DNA from: an uncultured Schlesneria sp.
GTDB lineage: Bacteria; Planctomycetota; Planctomycetia; Planctomycetales; Planctomycetaceae
DNA: 49,249 bases
Direction: 5' to 3'
Assembly (NCBI GenBank): GCA_903871875.1
Contig: CAIQIR010000123.1
Location: 1-49,249 of the forward strand
A program made the translations under genes and the position numbers. This document shows positions 34,915 through 43,456 of this stretch, piece by piece (the first letter of the stretch is position 1; each line of letters begins with the position of its first letter). The notes beneath the pieces are model-generated. The model searched no databases, was not told the origin of the DNA, and saw only the letters and a program-made list of their open reading frames with translations.

Positions 34915-36627
34915 ATGGCTCGGAAGTCTTCCGGTGGAGTTGACGATTTCGACCCATACCACAAGTGGCTGGGCATTCCCAAGGACCAGCGTCCCCCGAC
35001 CCTATATCAGTTGCTTGGAATTTCTCCCAACGAAACCGATATCGAGGTCATTGCCTCCGCTGCGGCTCGCCAGCAGACCTTCGTGACTCAGTTTCAAGGG
35101 GGACCGAATCACGATGCGGCCGCGACGATCCTGTTGGAATTGGAAAAGGCCAAAACGACACTGCTGAATGGTGCCAAACGCCGGAAATATGACCAGAAGT
35201 TGCGTGAATCCTCGCGACAAAGACGACGAAGCTCAGAGGGAACCGATGTTCTATTCGGTTCCGGTTCTCAGTCGGTCGGAGAAGATAATTCGATCACTCG
35301 TCAATTCGCCGCAATCGTCGCGATTCTGGGCGTCGCCTTCGCCGTGATGGCTCTGTTTTCTTTCAAAGTACTGCCCTGGAACAAACAGCCCGACCAACCC
35401 GAACAACAGCCGATGAATCTTGCGGTTCAGCCCGCTCCAGCCGTGCAACTACCAGCAGTTGGGCAACAGCCCCCGGCCGTCAAGAAAGATCCGCTGCAGG
35501 TTGAGGTCCGCACGGCCGAAGTCACCTTTGAGCTCACCCCTCACGACGCTTCTGTCTCAGTAACACCGAATCAGGGCGTTCAAGAAGTGACGGATCGGGT
35601 TGGTCGTAAAATCGTCGTGAAACCCGCAGACGCTGGAACAGAATATGCCATTGCCTTCGAAAGCCCCGGCTACCAGAAAACAATTCGACAATTGAACCTC
35701 AAGCCGGGACAGACAGAGAGGCTGAACGTCGTCATGGAACGCCTTCCCTCGGTGGATTCGCCCCCCTCACTCACCGAGCTGGGGAAAAAACTGACGGGAA
35801 CCAAATGGACGAACGCCAACGGTGCCCACTTCGAGTGGTCCGCTGACGGGCGATTCTTGCACAACGCCACATATCGTGAATGGCGAGTGCTGGACGGGCG
35901 CAAGATTCAAATTGTTTTGGGGCCCGAGCATGTCGATCTACTGGAGTTCGACGATTCACTGTCGAAATTCAAACAGCTCGTGAAGGGTGGCCCATTGTCG
36001 ATCGAGGGAACAAGGACGTGGACGAGTGGATCGCCATCAGCGTCCATTCAACAAACAACCGGCCCTCCCACGCCGAACGATCAGCTGATCACATTGCTTC
36101 AAGAGAATTCTCTGGAGGGATGGCAGCCATTCCCCTGGGCCGACAACCCGCAATGGGCGGTAAGCAACCGCACCCTGAAACGAATCGGTCCAGGACCGTC
36201 GCTGATGACGAAAGACAAATTCAAGAATTTTGACCTACATCTGGAATTCTCACTTCCGCCCAAGGGCAATTCCGGTGTCTATCTGCGGGGACGGTACGAA
36301 GTCCAACTTCTCGATACGGCATGGAGGTCCGGGGCCGGAAAGCCGGAACGACCTGAAGGTCAATGCGGCGCCATTTATGGCCTAATTGCTCCGCGAACCG
36401 TTTCGTACAAAGGCCCCAATAAATGGAACGCCCTTGATATTCGATTAGTCGGACGCAACGTTTTCGTTCGAATGAACAATGTGATGTTGATTGAGAACAA
36501 GCCGATTCCACGAGTCACACCCGGAGGAGTCGACCAGAACGAGGCGGACGAGGGGCCACTTCTGCTGCAAGCCCACTCTAGCCCAGGCGCCGAGTTCCGT
36601 AACATCCAGATCAGGCGGATTCCCTAA
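34915..36627 (+). CDS. Planctomycete J-domain-like / PEGA-like / DUF1080 membrane protein
   Basis: A 570-residue protein. ATG at 34915 follows GAGGTG. Residues about 15-98 carry the planctomycete J-like module (YHKWLGIPKDQRPPTLYQLL, then a helix ending KRRKYDQKL); it lacks the HPD triad of DnaJ, so it should not stimulate DnaK in the usual way. A transmembrane helix follows at about 130-150 (FAAIVAILGVAFAVMALF). A PEGA-like domain spans about 200-280 (VTFELTPHDASVSVTPNQ, YAIAFESPGYQKTIRQLNLK). A beta domain of lipocalin-like pattern (WTNANGAHFEWSADGRFLHN) spans about 300-365. The C-terminal ~165 residues are a DUF1080/3-keto-disaccharide-hydrolase-type beta-sandwich (HLEFSLPPKGNSGVYLRGRY, EVQLLDTAW, WNALDIRLVGRNVFVRMN). 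It may link cytoplasmic J-like recognition to an external carbohydrate-binding or hydrolase domain. Confidence 0.8.
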   Translation: MARKSSGGVDDFDPYHKWLGIPKDQRPPTLYQLLGISPNETDIEVIASAAARQQTFVTQFQGGPNHDAAATILLELEKAKTTLLNGAKRRKYDQKLRESSRQRRRSSEGTDVLFGSGSQSVGEDNSITRQFAAIVAILGVAFAVMALFSFKVLPWNKQPDQPEQQPMNLAVQPAPAVQLPAVGQQPPAVKKDPLQVEVRTAEVTFELTPHDASVSVTPNQGVQEVTDRVGRKIVVKPADAGTEYAIAFESPGYQKTIRQLNLKPGQTERLNVVMERLPSVDSPPSLTELGKKLTGTKWTNANGAHFEWSADGRFLHNATYREWRVLDGRKIQIVLGPEHVDLLEFDDSLSKFKQLVKGGPLSIEGTRTWTSGSPSASIQQTTGPPTPNDQLITLLQENSLEGWQPFPWADNPQWAVSNRTLKRIGPGPSLMTKDKFKNFDLHLEFSLPPKGNSGVYLRGRYEVQLLDTAWRSGAGKPERPEGQCGAIYGLIAPRTVSYKGPNKWNALDIRLVGRNVFVRMNNVMLIENKPIPRVTPGGVDQNEADEGPLLLQAHSSPGAEFRNIQIRRIP

Positions 36628-36652
36628 AGAGTAGTTATGAGAAGGGCGGGTA

Positions 36653-37474
36653 ATGCGTTTTAAATTCGCGGTCATGGCGATTGTCGTGTTGGCTGCGAAC
36701 GTCGGGACTACCGACGACAAATCTGACGAAGCCAAGGTCATCGCGAAGATTGAACTACTGGGTGGCAAGATCACCCGAGATGAGACGTTGCCCAACCGCC
36801 CCATCATCGGACTCGATTTCTTTCGAAGCACTCGGTTTCGGGATGGTCATGTGCATCTCATTAAAGGATTTGCCCAGCTGACCACGCTGCAACTTGTCGA
36901 GACCTCCATCACGGATGACGTCTGCAAGCAACTCAACGAGATCACCAGTTTGAAGACACTCGTTCTCGTTGGCACTCAAATTACAGATCTCGGATTGAAG
37001 GAACTCCATGGGCTGCAGAACCTAACCGAACTCAACCTCGCTTTGACGCAGATCAACGGCACCGGCTTTCTGGAGCTCCGCGAATTGAAAAACCTGAAGA
37101 CGCTGGTGCTCGATCGGACTCCCGTTTCGGATGATGGGTTGTGGGAAATCAGTCAGCTGACAAGTTTGACGACGCGCAAGCTGAGTCAGACGCGGGTCAC
37201 TGATTTTGGCGTGAATCAGATTGGCAGGCTCACCAATTTGCAACGGCTCTTTTTACACGGGAATCGAATTTCGGATGAAGGTTTGACGGAACTTGGCCAA
37301 CTCAAAAATCTGAAAAAACTCGATCTCTCTCGAACGAACACCACGGATAAAACTGTGCCAGTACTAAAACAGCTCACAAAGCTGGAGCTGATTGACATCG
37401 GAACCACTTGGATCACAGCTGCCGGAAAAGCGGAGCTACAACAAGTTCTTCCGCTATTGAGAATTGACGACTAG
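36653..37474 (+). CDS. Leucine-rich-repeat protein
   Basis: A 273-residue protein with an N-terminal signal-like segment (FKFAVMAIVVLAANVGT) and about seven leucine-rich repeats from about residue 73 to the end. The repeats have the form LTTLQLVETSITDDVCKQL, LKTLVLVGTQITDLGLKEL, LTELNLALTQINGTGFLEL, LKTLVLDRTPVSDDGLWEI and LQRLFLHGNRISDEGLTEL, which resemble the ITDxGL repeats typical of planctomycetes. GGGCGGG precedes the ATG at 36653 closely. It follows the DUF1080 gene by 25 bp on the same strand and is likely co-transcribed. Repeats of this type mediate protein interaction; no enzyme domain is present. The truncated LRR at 2628-2775 belongs to the same broad class. Confidence 0.82.
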   Translation: MRFKFAVMAIVVLAANVGTTDDKSDEAKVIAKIELLGGKITRDETLPNRPIIGLDFFRSTRFRDGHVHLIKGFAQLTTLQLVETSITDDVCKQLNEITSLKTLVLVGTQITDLGLKELHGLQNLTELNLALTQINGTGFLELRELKNLKTLVLDRTPVSDDGLWEISQLTSLTTRKLSQTRVTDFGVNQIGRLTNLQRLFLHGNRISDEGLTELGQLKNLKKLDLSRTNTTDKTVPVLKQLTKLELIDIGTTWITAAGKAELQQVLPLLRIDD

Positions 37475-37515
37475 TCCGTTTGATTCGATGAACAGGCGGA
37501 TGAAGCGAACGAAAA

Positions 37516-37544
37516 AGCCCCGCCATCACGGGGACGGCGGGGCT
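37516..37544 (-). terminator. Intrinsic terminator of the Ig-repeat gene
   Basis: A perfect 9-bp GC-rich stem (AGCCCCGCC at 37516-37524 with GGCGGGGCT at 37536-37544) is followed on the minus strand by CTTTTTCG. It lies 35 bp past the minus-strand stop at 37579 and 42 bp past the plus-strand stop at 37474. The T run marks it as an intrinsic terminator for the minus-strand gene; it may serve both convergent transcripts. Confidence 0.8.
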
Positions 37545-37578
37545 AATTGATGATGTTCAATGATCTCGCCTCAAAGGA

Positions 37579-40110
37579 TCAGGGTGCCGGACGACTGACG
37601 GACCATGTGCCACTTCCCGTGATGCCGGCGGAATTCACGATCGTCCATGTGCCGGTCCCTGTTACAGTGTTATCCGAATTGATTTTGAGCGCACCGCTGA
37701 AACTGATGTTGATAGTGATGCCGTCCACCATTGCCCCCAAAGCCGTGAATTGCACCGTTCCATTACTGTTCAATGTTCCCGTGCCACTTCCACCGATGCC
37801 CGGCAGACTGATGGTCGCCACTCCGTTCACAATCGAATCTTGAATGTCGTTGCTGCCTGACGGAATCACGGTCCCCGGAATCGCAAAAGTCTGCCCCAGA
37901 ACGGTCACGTTGCCGATAAAAGTTCCGGTGTAATTGCCATCGTAGGGGAAAGCGTTAACCATGAGCGTCGCCGCGGTTGTCGTCGCCGAACCCTGTGAGT
38001 TCGTGAACACCGCTCGGTATTTGTTACCGGTCTGGGCTGCCGTCGTGACGAAACTCAACGTCGTTGAGGTGGCACCGGCGACATTCGTAAAGGTCGTTCC
38101 GCCGTTGGTGCTCACTTGCCACTGAACCGTCGGAGTCGGATTGCCGCTGGCCGCCGCCGTGAATGTGGCCGTCTGGCCGACATTGACACTCTGGTTCGCG
38201 GGATTGATCGTGACCACTGGAGCGGCCAGTGCAGGTAACACCGTTAGCGTCGCGGTGGTCGTTGTCGCCGAACCTTGTGAGTTCGTGAACACTGCCCGAT
38301 ATTTGTTACCGGTCTGAGACGCCGTCGTGGCAAAACTCAACGTCGTTGAGGTTGCACCGGCGACATTCGTAAAGGTCGTTCCGCCATTGGTACTCACCTG
38401 CCACTGAACCGTCGGAGTCGGATTACCGCTGGCCGCCGCCGTGAACGTGGCGGTCTTCCCCGCGTTGACACTCTGGTTCGTGGGATTGGTCGTCACCACC
38501 GGAGCGGCCAATGCCGGCAACACCGTCAGCGTCGCGGTGGTCGTTGTCGCCGAACCTTGTGAGTTCGTGAACACCGCCCGGTATTTGTTACCGGTCTGAG
38601 ACGCCGTCGTGGCAAAACTCAACGTCGTTGAGGTTGCACCGGCGACATTCGTAAAGGTCGTTCCGCCATTGGTACTCACCTGCCACTGGACTGTCGGAGT
38701 CGGATTACCGCTGGCCGCCGCCGTGAACGTGGCGGTCTTCCCTGCATTGACACTCTGGTTCGTGGGACTGGTCGTCACCACAGGAGCGGCCAATGCCGGC
38801 AACACCGTCAGCGTCGCGGTGGTCGTTGTCGCCGAACCTTGTGAGTTCGTGAACACCGCCCGGTATTTGTTACCGGTCTGGGCCGCCGTCGTGACAAAAC
38901 TCAGCGTCGTTGAGGTTGCACCGGCGACATTCGTAAAGGTCGTTCCGCCGTTGGTGCTCACTTGCCACTGGACGGTCGGAGTCGGATTGCCGCTGGCCGC
39001 TACGGTGAACGTGGCGGTCTTCCCCGCGTTGACGCTCTGGTTCGTGGGATTGGTCGTGATCGCAGGAGCGGCCAATGCCGGCAACACCGACAGCGTCGCT
39101 GCAGTTGTCGTCGCCGAACCTTGTGAGTTCGTGAACACCGCCCGGTATTTGTTACCGGTCTGGGTCGCCGTCGTGACAAAACTCAACGTCGTTAAGGTTG
39201 CACCGGCGACGTTGGTGAAGGTCGTTCCGCCGTTGGTGCTCACCTGCCACTGAACTGTCGAAGTCGGATTACTGGCGGCGGCCGCCGTGAACGTGGCGGT
39301 CTTCCCCGCATTGACGCTCTGGTTCGTGGGATTGGTCGTCACCACCGGAGCCGTCAATCTGTTTGTGACCGTCAGCGTCGCCGCGGTCGTGGTCGCCGAA
39401 CCTTTTGAGTTGGTGAATACCGCCCGGTATTTGTTACCGGTCTGGGTCGCCGTCGTGACAAAACTCAGCGTCGTTGAGGTTGCACCGGCGACATTCGTAA
39501 AGGTCGTTCCGCCGTTGGTACTCACCTGCCACTGGACTGTCGGAGTCGGATTGCCGCTGGCCGCCGCCGTGAACGTGGCAGTCTGCCCGGCGTTGACGCT
39601 CTGGATCGCAGGATTGGTCGTGATCGCAGGAGCGGCCAATGCGGGCGACACCGTCAGCGTCGCCGCGGTCGTCGTGGCCGAACCTTGCGAGTTCGTGAAG
39701 ACGGCTCGAAATTTGTTACCGGTCTCGATCGCCGTCGTAGTGAAATTTAATGTCGTCGAGGTCGCACCGGCGACGTTGGTGAAGGTCGTTCCGCCATTGG
39801 TACTCACCTGCCACTGGACCGTCGGAGTCGGATTCCCGCTGGCGGTCGCCGTAAACGTTGCGGTCTGCCCTGACGTGGCACTCTGGCTCGTCGGATTGAG
39901 CGTGATCACCGGCGCGGCCAATCCAGTGGTCGCGTTGTGATTCACATTTTGCACTTCTGCCGTCACGGCATGGCTGCTGAGCAGCGTTCGTTGTTCCAAA
40001 TACTCCACGACGGAGGGAACCGACCGCTGCTTCGCACGGCGTGACGATCGATGGGCGGGTAATTGGGGACAAAAGAAGGCAAAAGTCCGACGAACAAATT
40101 CACTGACCAC
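37579..40110 (-). CDS. Surface protein with LEPR-XLL-type N-terminus and seven Ig-like repeats
   Basis: An 843-residue protein. The start is GTG at 40110, preceded by GAGGAG. The N-terminus holds RRAKQRSVPSVVEYLEQRTL followed by LSS, matching the LEPR-XLL motif of planctomycete surface proteins (LEQRTLL for LEPRxLL). Seven Ig-like domains of 94 residues follow, each with the pattern APVVTTNPTNQSVNAGKTAT, TVQWQVSTNGGTTFTNVAGA and NKYRAVFTNSQGSATTTAAT. They are nearly identical, so recent amplification is likely. The C-terminal 125 residues form a different, glycine/threonine-rich beta domain (GNYTGTFIGNVTVLGQT to GTWTIVNSAGITGSGTWSV). No enzymatic motif is visible; a large secreted or cell-surface adhesin or structural role is inferred. 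An intrinsic terminator follows. Confidence 0.88.
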   Translation of the reverse strand: MVSEFVRRTFAFFCPQLPAHRSSRRAKQRSVPSVVEYLEQRTLLSSHAVTAEVQNVNHNATTGLAAPVITLNPTSQSATSGQTATFTATASGNPTPTVQWQVSTNGGTTFTNVAGATSTTLNFTTTAIETGNKFRAVFTNSQGSATTTAATLTVSPALAAPAITTNPAIQSVNAGQTATFTAAASGNPTPTVQWQVSTNGGTTFTNVAGATSTTLSFVTTATQTGNKYRAVFTNSKGSATTTAATLTVTNRLTAPVVTTNPTNQSVNAGKTATFTAAAASNPTSTVQWQVSTNGGTTFTNVAGATLTTLSFVTTATQTGNKYRAVFTNSQGSATTTAATLSVLPALAAPAITTNPTNQSVNAGKTATFTVAASGNPTPTVQWQVSTNGGTTFTNVAGATSTTLSFVTTAAQTGNKYRAVFTNSQGSATTTTATLTVLPALAAPVVTTSPTNQSVNAGKTATFTAAASGNPTPTVQWQVSTNGGTTFTNVAGATSTTLSFATTASQTGNKYRAVFTNSQGSATTTTATLTVLPALAAPVVTTNPTNQSVNAGKTATFTAAASGNPTPTVQWQVSTNGGTTFTNVAGATSTTLSFATTASQTGNKYRAVFTNSQGSATTTTATLTVLPALAAPVVTINPANQSVNVGQTATFTAAASGNPTPTVQWQVSTNGGTTFTNVAGATSTTLSFVTTAAQTGNKYRAVFTNSQGSATTTAATLMVNAFPYDGNYTGTFIGNVTVLGQTFAIPGTVIPSGSNDIQDSIVNGVATISLPGIGGSGTGTLNSNGTVQFTALGAMVDGITINISFSGALKINSDNTVTGTGTWTIVNSAGITGSGTWSVSRPAP
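37960..39925 (-). repeat. Seven tandem 282-bp repeats encoding the Ig-like domains
   Basis: The marker AACC followed by a TGTGAG-type sequence recurs at 37989, 38271, 38553, 38835, 39117, 39399 and 39681, exactly 282 bp apart each time. The three central units are the most similar, as expected from recent unequal recombination. This is a coding tandem repeat, not a CRISPR array. Confidence 0.92.
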
Positions 40111-40932
40111 TTGGTGTCTCCTCTTGAGCAGCGCTTGATAAATTCGGGAGTTGATTCGATTCGCAGGTGTCTGATCGTCTGCAGGAAAATGATTTAGTCA
40201 CAGAGGGGGGTGAGATACGTCATCACATTGACAGAGAAACAACGTTCACGCAGACGAAAGCCGTGCTGACGGCTGGCGGTCGCGTGAACCGGAAATGAGT
40301 CGTCGACTTCGCCGGAATGTGCTGGAAAGTCAGCTGCTCGCAGACACGTTTCGCAACTAGGCGACGCAGCGCGATTCGAGACAAAGTTCATTCGCAAGTC
40401 CACACAATGAGAAACTCCTTTCCAACGCCACGCCGTGAACGACGGGCAAACGGGTAAGGAAACAAAGGCGGAAACTACGCAGACGACCCATTTCCCGGGA
40501 AAAGTACACTCCATAGTGTTCTTATGTCAACCAAATCTGAGGTTTTGTCTCACCTCAAGAGAAGTGCAACGGAAGGCCACACAAAAGAGCCAAGAACGGC
40601 CACAGCCGCCCCAGATCTGTGAAAATCGCCTGATCGGAAACAGAGCGATCCCACCACCAAACGGCCCGGCGCTCAGGACGAAAACGCGGGACGGGTGACG
40701 GTTCCGGTTGTCGTTGGTCTGATCAAGAGAACGACACGATCGACTTTACGGAGGCGCGTTGAGTTGGCGGCCATCGGCTGGTGTCTCGGCCCGGATGCGG
40801 GCGCAAGGGCCAAGATTGCGGTCTGATACCAAGGCCACAGCGAGCGAATGAATCGGGAACATCGGATGACCTCATTGGCCATCGAAATCATCCGGGCCAC
40901 GATGATTCATTCTCGGAAGACGATGCAAAACG

Positions 40933-40972
40933 AGAGCGACTCATCGCCACCGAAGCGGCGATGAGTCGCTCT
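40933..40972. repeat. Perfect 16-bp inverted repeat
   Basis: AGAGCGACTCATCGCC at 40933-40948 is followed by an 8-nt loop and its exact complement at 40957-40972. There is no T run. It may be an extragenic palindrome or a transcript-end hairpin of the minus-strand porin-like gene, whose stop is 168 bp away. Confidence 0.6.
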
Positions 40973-41083
40973 ACGAAGTCCGAGCCGTCGTGAATTCGGC
41001 CCCGCGAGACTCTGCACTGACTCGTTCCGTAGAGGCCGATTCCGTCGAGGCGGACGTCAACCAAGATCGTCGACAGGTCCCGC

Positions 41084-41119
41084 AACCTGAGATTTGTGCG
41101 ACACAAATCCCAGGTTTTT
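41084..41119 (+). terminator. Terminator-like hairpin with T run on the plus strand
   Basis: AACCTG-A-GATTTGTG (41084-41098) pairs with CACAAATC-C-CAGGTT (41102-41116) around a 3-nt loop, with a single mismatch; a run of five T on the plus strand (41115-41119) closes it. It sits 21 bp past the stop of the minus-strand porin-like gene, yet the T run is oriented for plus-strand transcription. Confidence 0.55.
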
Positions 41120-41139
41120 CAGGCAGGCGGACGATTTGA

Positions 41140-42201
41140 CTAGAAGCGAATGATCAGGTCAGCCGTCAGGCGGTTTTGCAGCAGATCGCGACGGTCGGTA
41201 TAGGGAATCTCGTAGGCCAAGCCGATTTCGAGATTACCGTTGGGCTTGTATTTCACCCCATAAGCACCGGTCACAATGTCGTGGCCCAGGACGTTCGTTG
41301 AACCCAGGTTGAACAGATCACCGCCTTCGACCGGAGCGGGGAATTGGTTGCCGTTCGACAACCAGTGGTACCAGTTGGCTTCCGTGAAGAGGTAGAAGCC
41401 ACTCTTCCCGAGCTTGCGGTCGAGGTGATTGGAAAAGTAAGTGCTTTCAGAATAGGCATTGTTGTTGGCCGGGATCCTGGCACCGAATGTCGACAAGACA
41501 TGCCAGTTGTCACCGATCTGTTGCCCGCCGCTCAAGAACATATTCAGTTCGCCGTTGCCTTTTCCCTGCAGCGATTGATGGCTTCCCACGGGAGCGCCAA
41601 ACGTGAACCCTGTGCTGACGAGCGATTGGTTCGCGTAGTTCTTATAGAGGTTGTATTTCAAACCGGCGTTCACATCGAGAAATCCATCGCTGAGCAACGG
41701 GTTTTCCGGAAAGATGAATCCGTCTTTTGTGGCGATGATCGACAAGTTCTCGGTCAGCGCGGCCCGCACTTGCATGGCCATCACTTGGGCATTGCCGCCG
41801 CCGAGCGAACTCGGGATTCCCTGATTCGCGAAAATGAACCGCGTTTCCGTCAACGTTCGCGGATCTTCAAAGTAGATCGGATTGGTCATCGGGCTGATGA
41901 AGTTATCAAAGCCATGATCGCTGGGAGCAATCAGGCCCAACAGCTTGTTGCTGCCACCAGACGTTGTGACGCAATCGACATTCGTCATCGTGTAGGTGGG
42001 AGCCGATGCAGGCGGACATGAGGCGGAAGCCGGAGCATAATCGGGAGCAGGAACAATCGGAGCGAGATCGTCCGCCATTCCAATGGTTGAGAGGCCGAGC
42101 AGGAAACCAACACCAAGCAGCCAAGACCGCTGAATTATCGCGGCACCTTCCTTGATCAGAGTTTGAGTGGGACACGCCCTATTCAGGACAAAAAGATCCA
42201 C
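41140..42201 (-). CDS. Porin-like outer-membrane beta-barrel protein
   Basis: A protein of up to 353 residues. An internal signal peptide (WLLGVGFLLGLSTIGMADD) starts near residue 27 of the longest frame, which begins with GTG at 42201. A strong AAGGAAGG lies on the minus strand at about 42146-42153, followed by in-frame ATA (42136-42138) and ATT (42133-42135), so the true start could be non-canonical. The mature part shows alternating-residue beta strands (FLDVNAGLKYNLYKNYANQS, LVSTGFTFGAPVGS, FYLFTEANWYHWLS, LEIGLAYEIPYTDRRDLLQN) and ends in DLIIRF, a C-terminal Phe typical of outer-membrane barrels. It has no known enzyme motif. A role as channel or structural barrel is inferred. Confidence 0.72.
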   Translation of the reverse strand: MDLFVLNRACPTQTLIKEGAAIIQRSWLLGVGFLLGLSTIGMADDLAPIVPAPDYAPASASCPPASAPTYTMTNVDCVTTSGGSNKLLGLIAPSDHGFDNFISPMTNPIYFEDPRTLTETRFIFANQGIPSSLGGGNAQVMAMQVRAALTENLSIIATKDGFIFPENPLLSDGFLDVNAGLKYNLYKNYANQSLVSTGFTFGAPVGSHQSLQGKGNGELNMFLSGGQQIGDNWHVLSTFGARIPANNNAYSESTYFSNHLDRKLGKSGFYLFTEANWYHWLSNGNQFPAPVEGGDLFNLGSTNVLGHDIVTGAYGVKYKPNGNLEIGLAYEIPYTDRRDLLQNRLTADLIIRF

Positions 42202-42830
42202 TTATCCTGACGTCGCTAGAGTCAATTATCGGCGGAATTCCTTTCAAAACTGTGATTCATCGATATCCGCCCGTACACCCGTCAAATTGTCAAATGAACC
42301 GTGCAAAGTATGCGGGCTATTCTAAAAATACGGACCTGTCAGTAATGAGAAACGGAAAATGAATCGATTCGATGGAAAGACATTAAAGAGATCCGGTCCC
42401 ACACGACATCTGACCACTCGTGAGCCGACAATGAGTTCTTCCCGTGCATTTTGACACCTGTGCTCGACAGCGTTCAGATGAAGTTCATTGGGGTACAACA
42501 AAGAGATCAGCACACGAATGGCATCGCCCTTCGGAGGGCATCAAAAAGTCCAGTCCTCGTTGATTTGCCCCCGATGAGACAACTTGCCTGCACCTGGACT
42601 TCGTCCGATCCACCGTGACATCATTGCGACCGTAACTCACCCACTTCGATCCGAGATCATGGGCGGAAACGGACATCATGAATTTCCATTTCCCTGTCAT
42701 TGCTTGCTGAATGTTGACGGCTTGCACCGCCATTGCGATGTTCTGATTCACCATGTCACCGCCACCTGCCGAATAACGACTTCGATTTGCGATCTGTAAC
42801 GCCGTATTCGTCATCGTGAATGGAAGCACC

Positions 42831-42875
42831 TGGTGGCAGTTACTGGTCACAACCTGGGACCAGTAACTGCCACCA
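42831..42875. repeat. Perfect 18-bp inverted repeat
   Basis: TGGTGGCAGTTACTGGTC at 42831-42848 is followed by a 9-nt loop and its exact complement at 42858-42875. The length and perfection are unusual for chance. It has no T run and lies about 80 bp before repeat copy 2. Confidence 0.7.
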
Positions 42876-42954
42876 AGACCTCGAACAAATCTGTCGGGAC
42901 ATGAGAAGCATCACAGCCGCTTGAGGCGGCGACTTGCTGATCGCGGCTTTTAGT

Positions 42955-43060
42955 GAACACGAAGCCGCTAAGGCGCCAGGGCGAAAAGAAAGAAACAATT
43001 CGGCCGTCATTCCTTCTTCCTTGCGTCGTTGCACCCTCGCGAGATTGCGTTCCCTTCTTT
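42955..43060. repeat. Dispersed palindromic repeat, copy 2
   Basis: The left arm contains GAACACGAAGCCGCTAAGGC followed by a GAAAAGAAAGAAAC stretch; the right arm runs CCTTCTTCCTTGCGTCG to GCGTTCCCTTCTTT. It shares the CCTTGCG..GCGTTCCCTTCTTT right arm with copy 1. Confidence 0.7.
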
Positions 43061-43456
43061 CAGATCGATTTAAGGATCGGACGGGAACGGCGGTTGAATC
43101 ATGACGAACCGTCGACCAGTTCCTGCCTAGCTGATTTGCCCAAATCATGCATCGTTCGCACCGTGGGGTCTGTACGGAAACCCTGCCCAAAACGTAATGG
43201 TTTCGAGTGTTGTCTCCCAAATGAAATTGTCGATTTCATTCTTAAGCCGTTCACAACGAATCGCACCCCTCTCTGCCTCTCGAGATGGTTCGCTGACGTT
43301 GACAATCGTTCGTGATGATTTGTCGGGGCTCTGTGCGAATGCCACGGTGTCCGACGCCGATCTCGGAAACCTGAAATCTGCGCCACCGCGAAGTTTGTCG
43401 AGCCGCAGTCGTTGTTGTCGATGAGGTTAACGGAGCAGTTCCCGAGGGGATTCAAA

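Larger units (their letters stand above)
40111..41139. other. Long intergenic region with hairpins
   Basis: About 1030 bp between the 5' end of the Ig-repeat gene and the 3' end of the porin-like gene. Short open frames occur on both strands (for example 40435-40698 plus and 40194-40514 minus), but none shows a domain or ribosome site. It holds a perfect 16-bp hairpin at 40933-40972 and a terminator-like hairpin at 41084-41119, and the Ig gene promoter should lie just above 40110. Confidence 0.5.
42202..43456. other. Long intergenic region with hairpin and repeat copy 2
   Basis: About 1255 bp. A 121-codon minus-strand frame at 42485-42850 reads partly like protein (YSAGGGDMVNQNIAMAVQAV) but its ends are unlikely and no ribosome site precedes it; it may be a decayed gene. 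The rest holds a perfect 18-bp hairpin (42831-42875) and the dispersed repeat at 42955-43060. Promoters for the porin-like gene and the acetyltransferase should lie at its two ends. Confidence 0.45.

Noticed and set aside
37960-39925. Regularly spaced repeats that could suggest a CRISPR array
   Set aside because: The period is 282 bp with no short repeat/unique spacer structure, and the sequence encodes Ig-like domains. No cas genes are present.
38609-39940. Two long plus-strand open frames (38609-39253 and 39287-39940) opposite the Ig-repeat gene
   Set aside because: They are antisense images of the 282-bp coding repeats. Both repeat the same residues with the same period and have no ribosome site or domain.
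42485-42850. 121-codon minus-strand frame in the region after the porin-like gene
   Set aside because: Only its middle looks protein-like, it lacks a ribosome site and its start overlaps the perfect 18-bp hairpin. It may be a decayed gene, but I cannot support a call.
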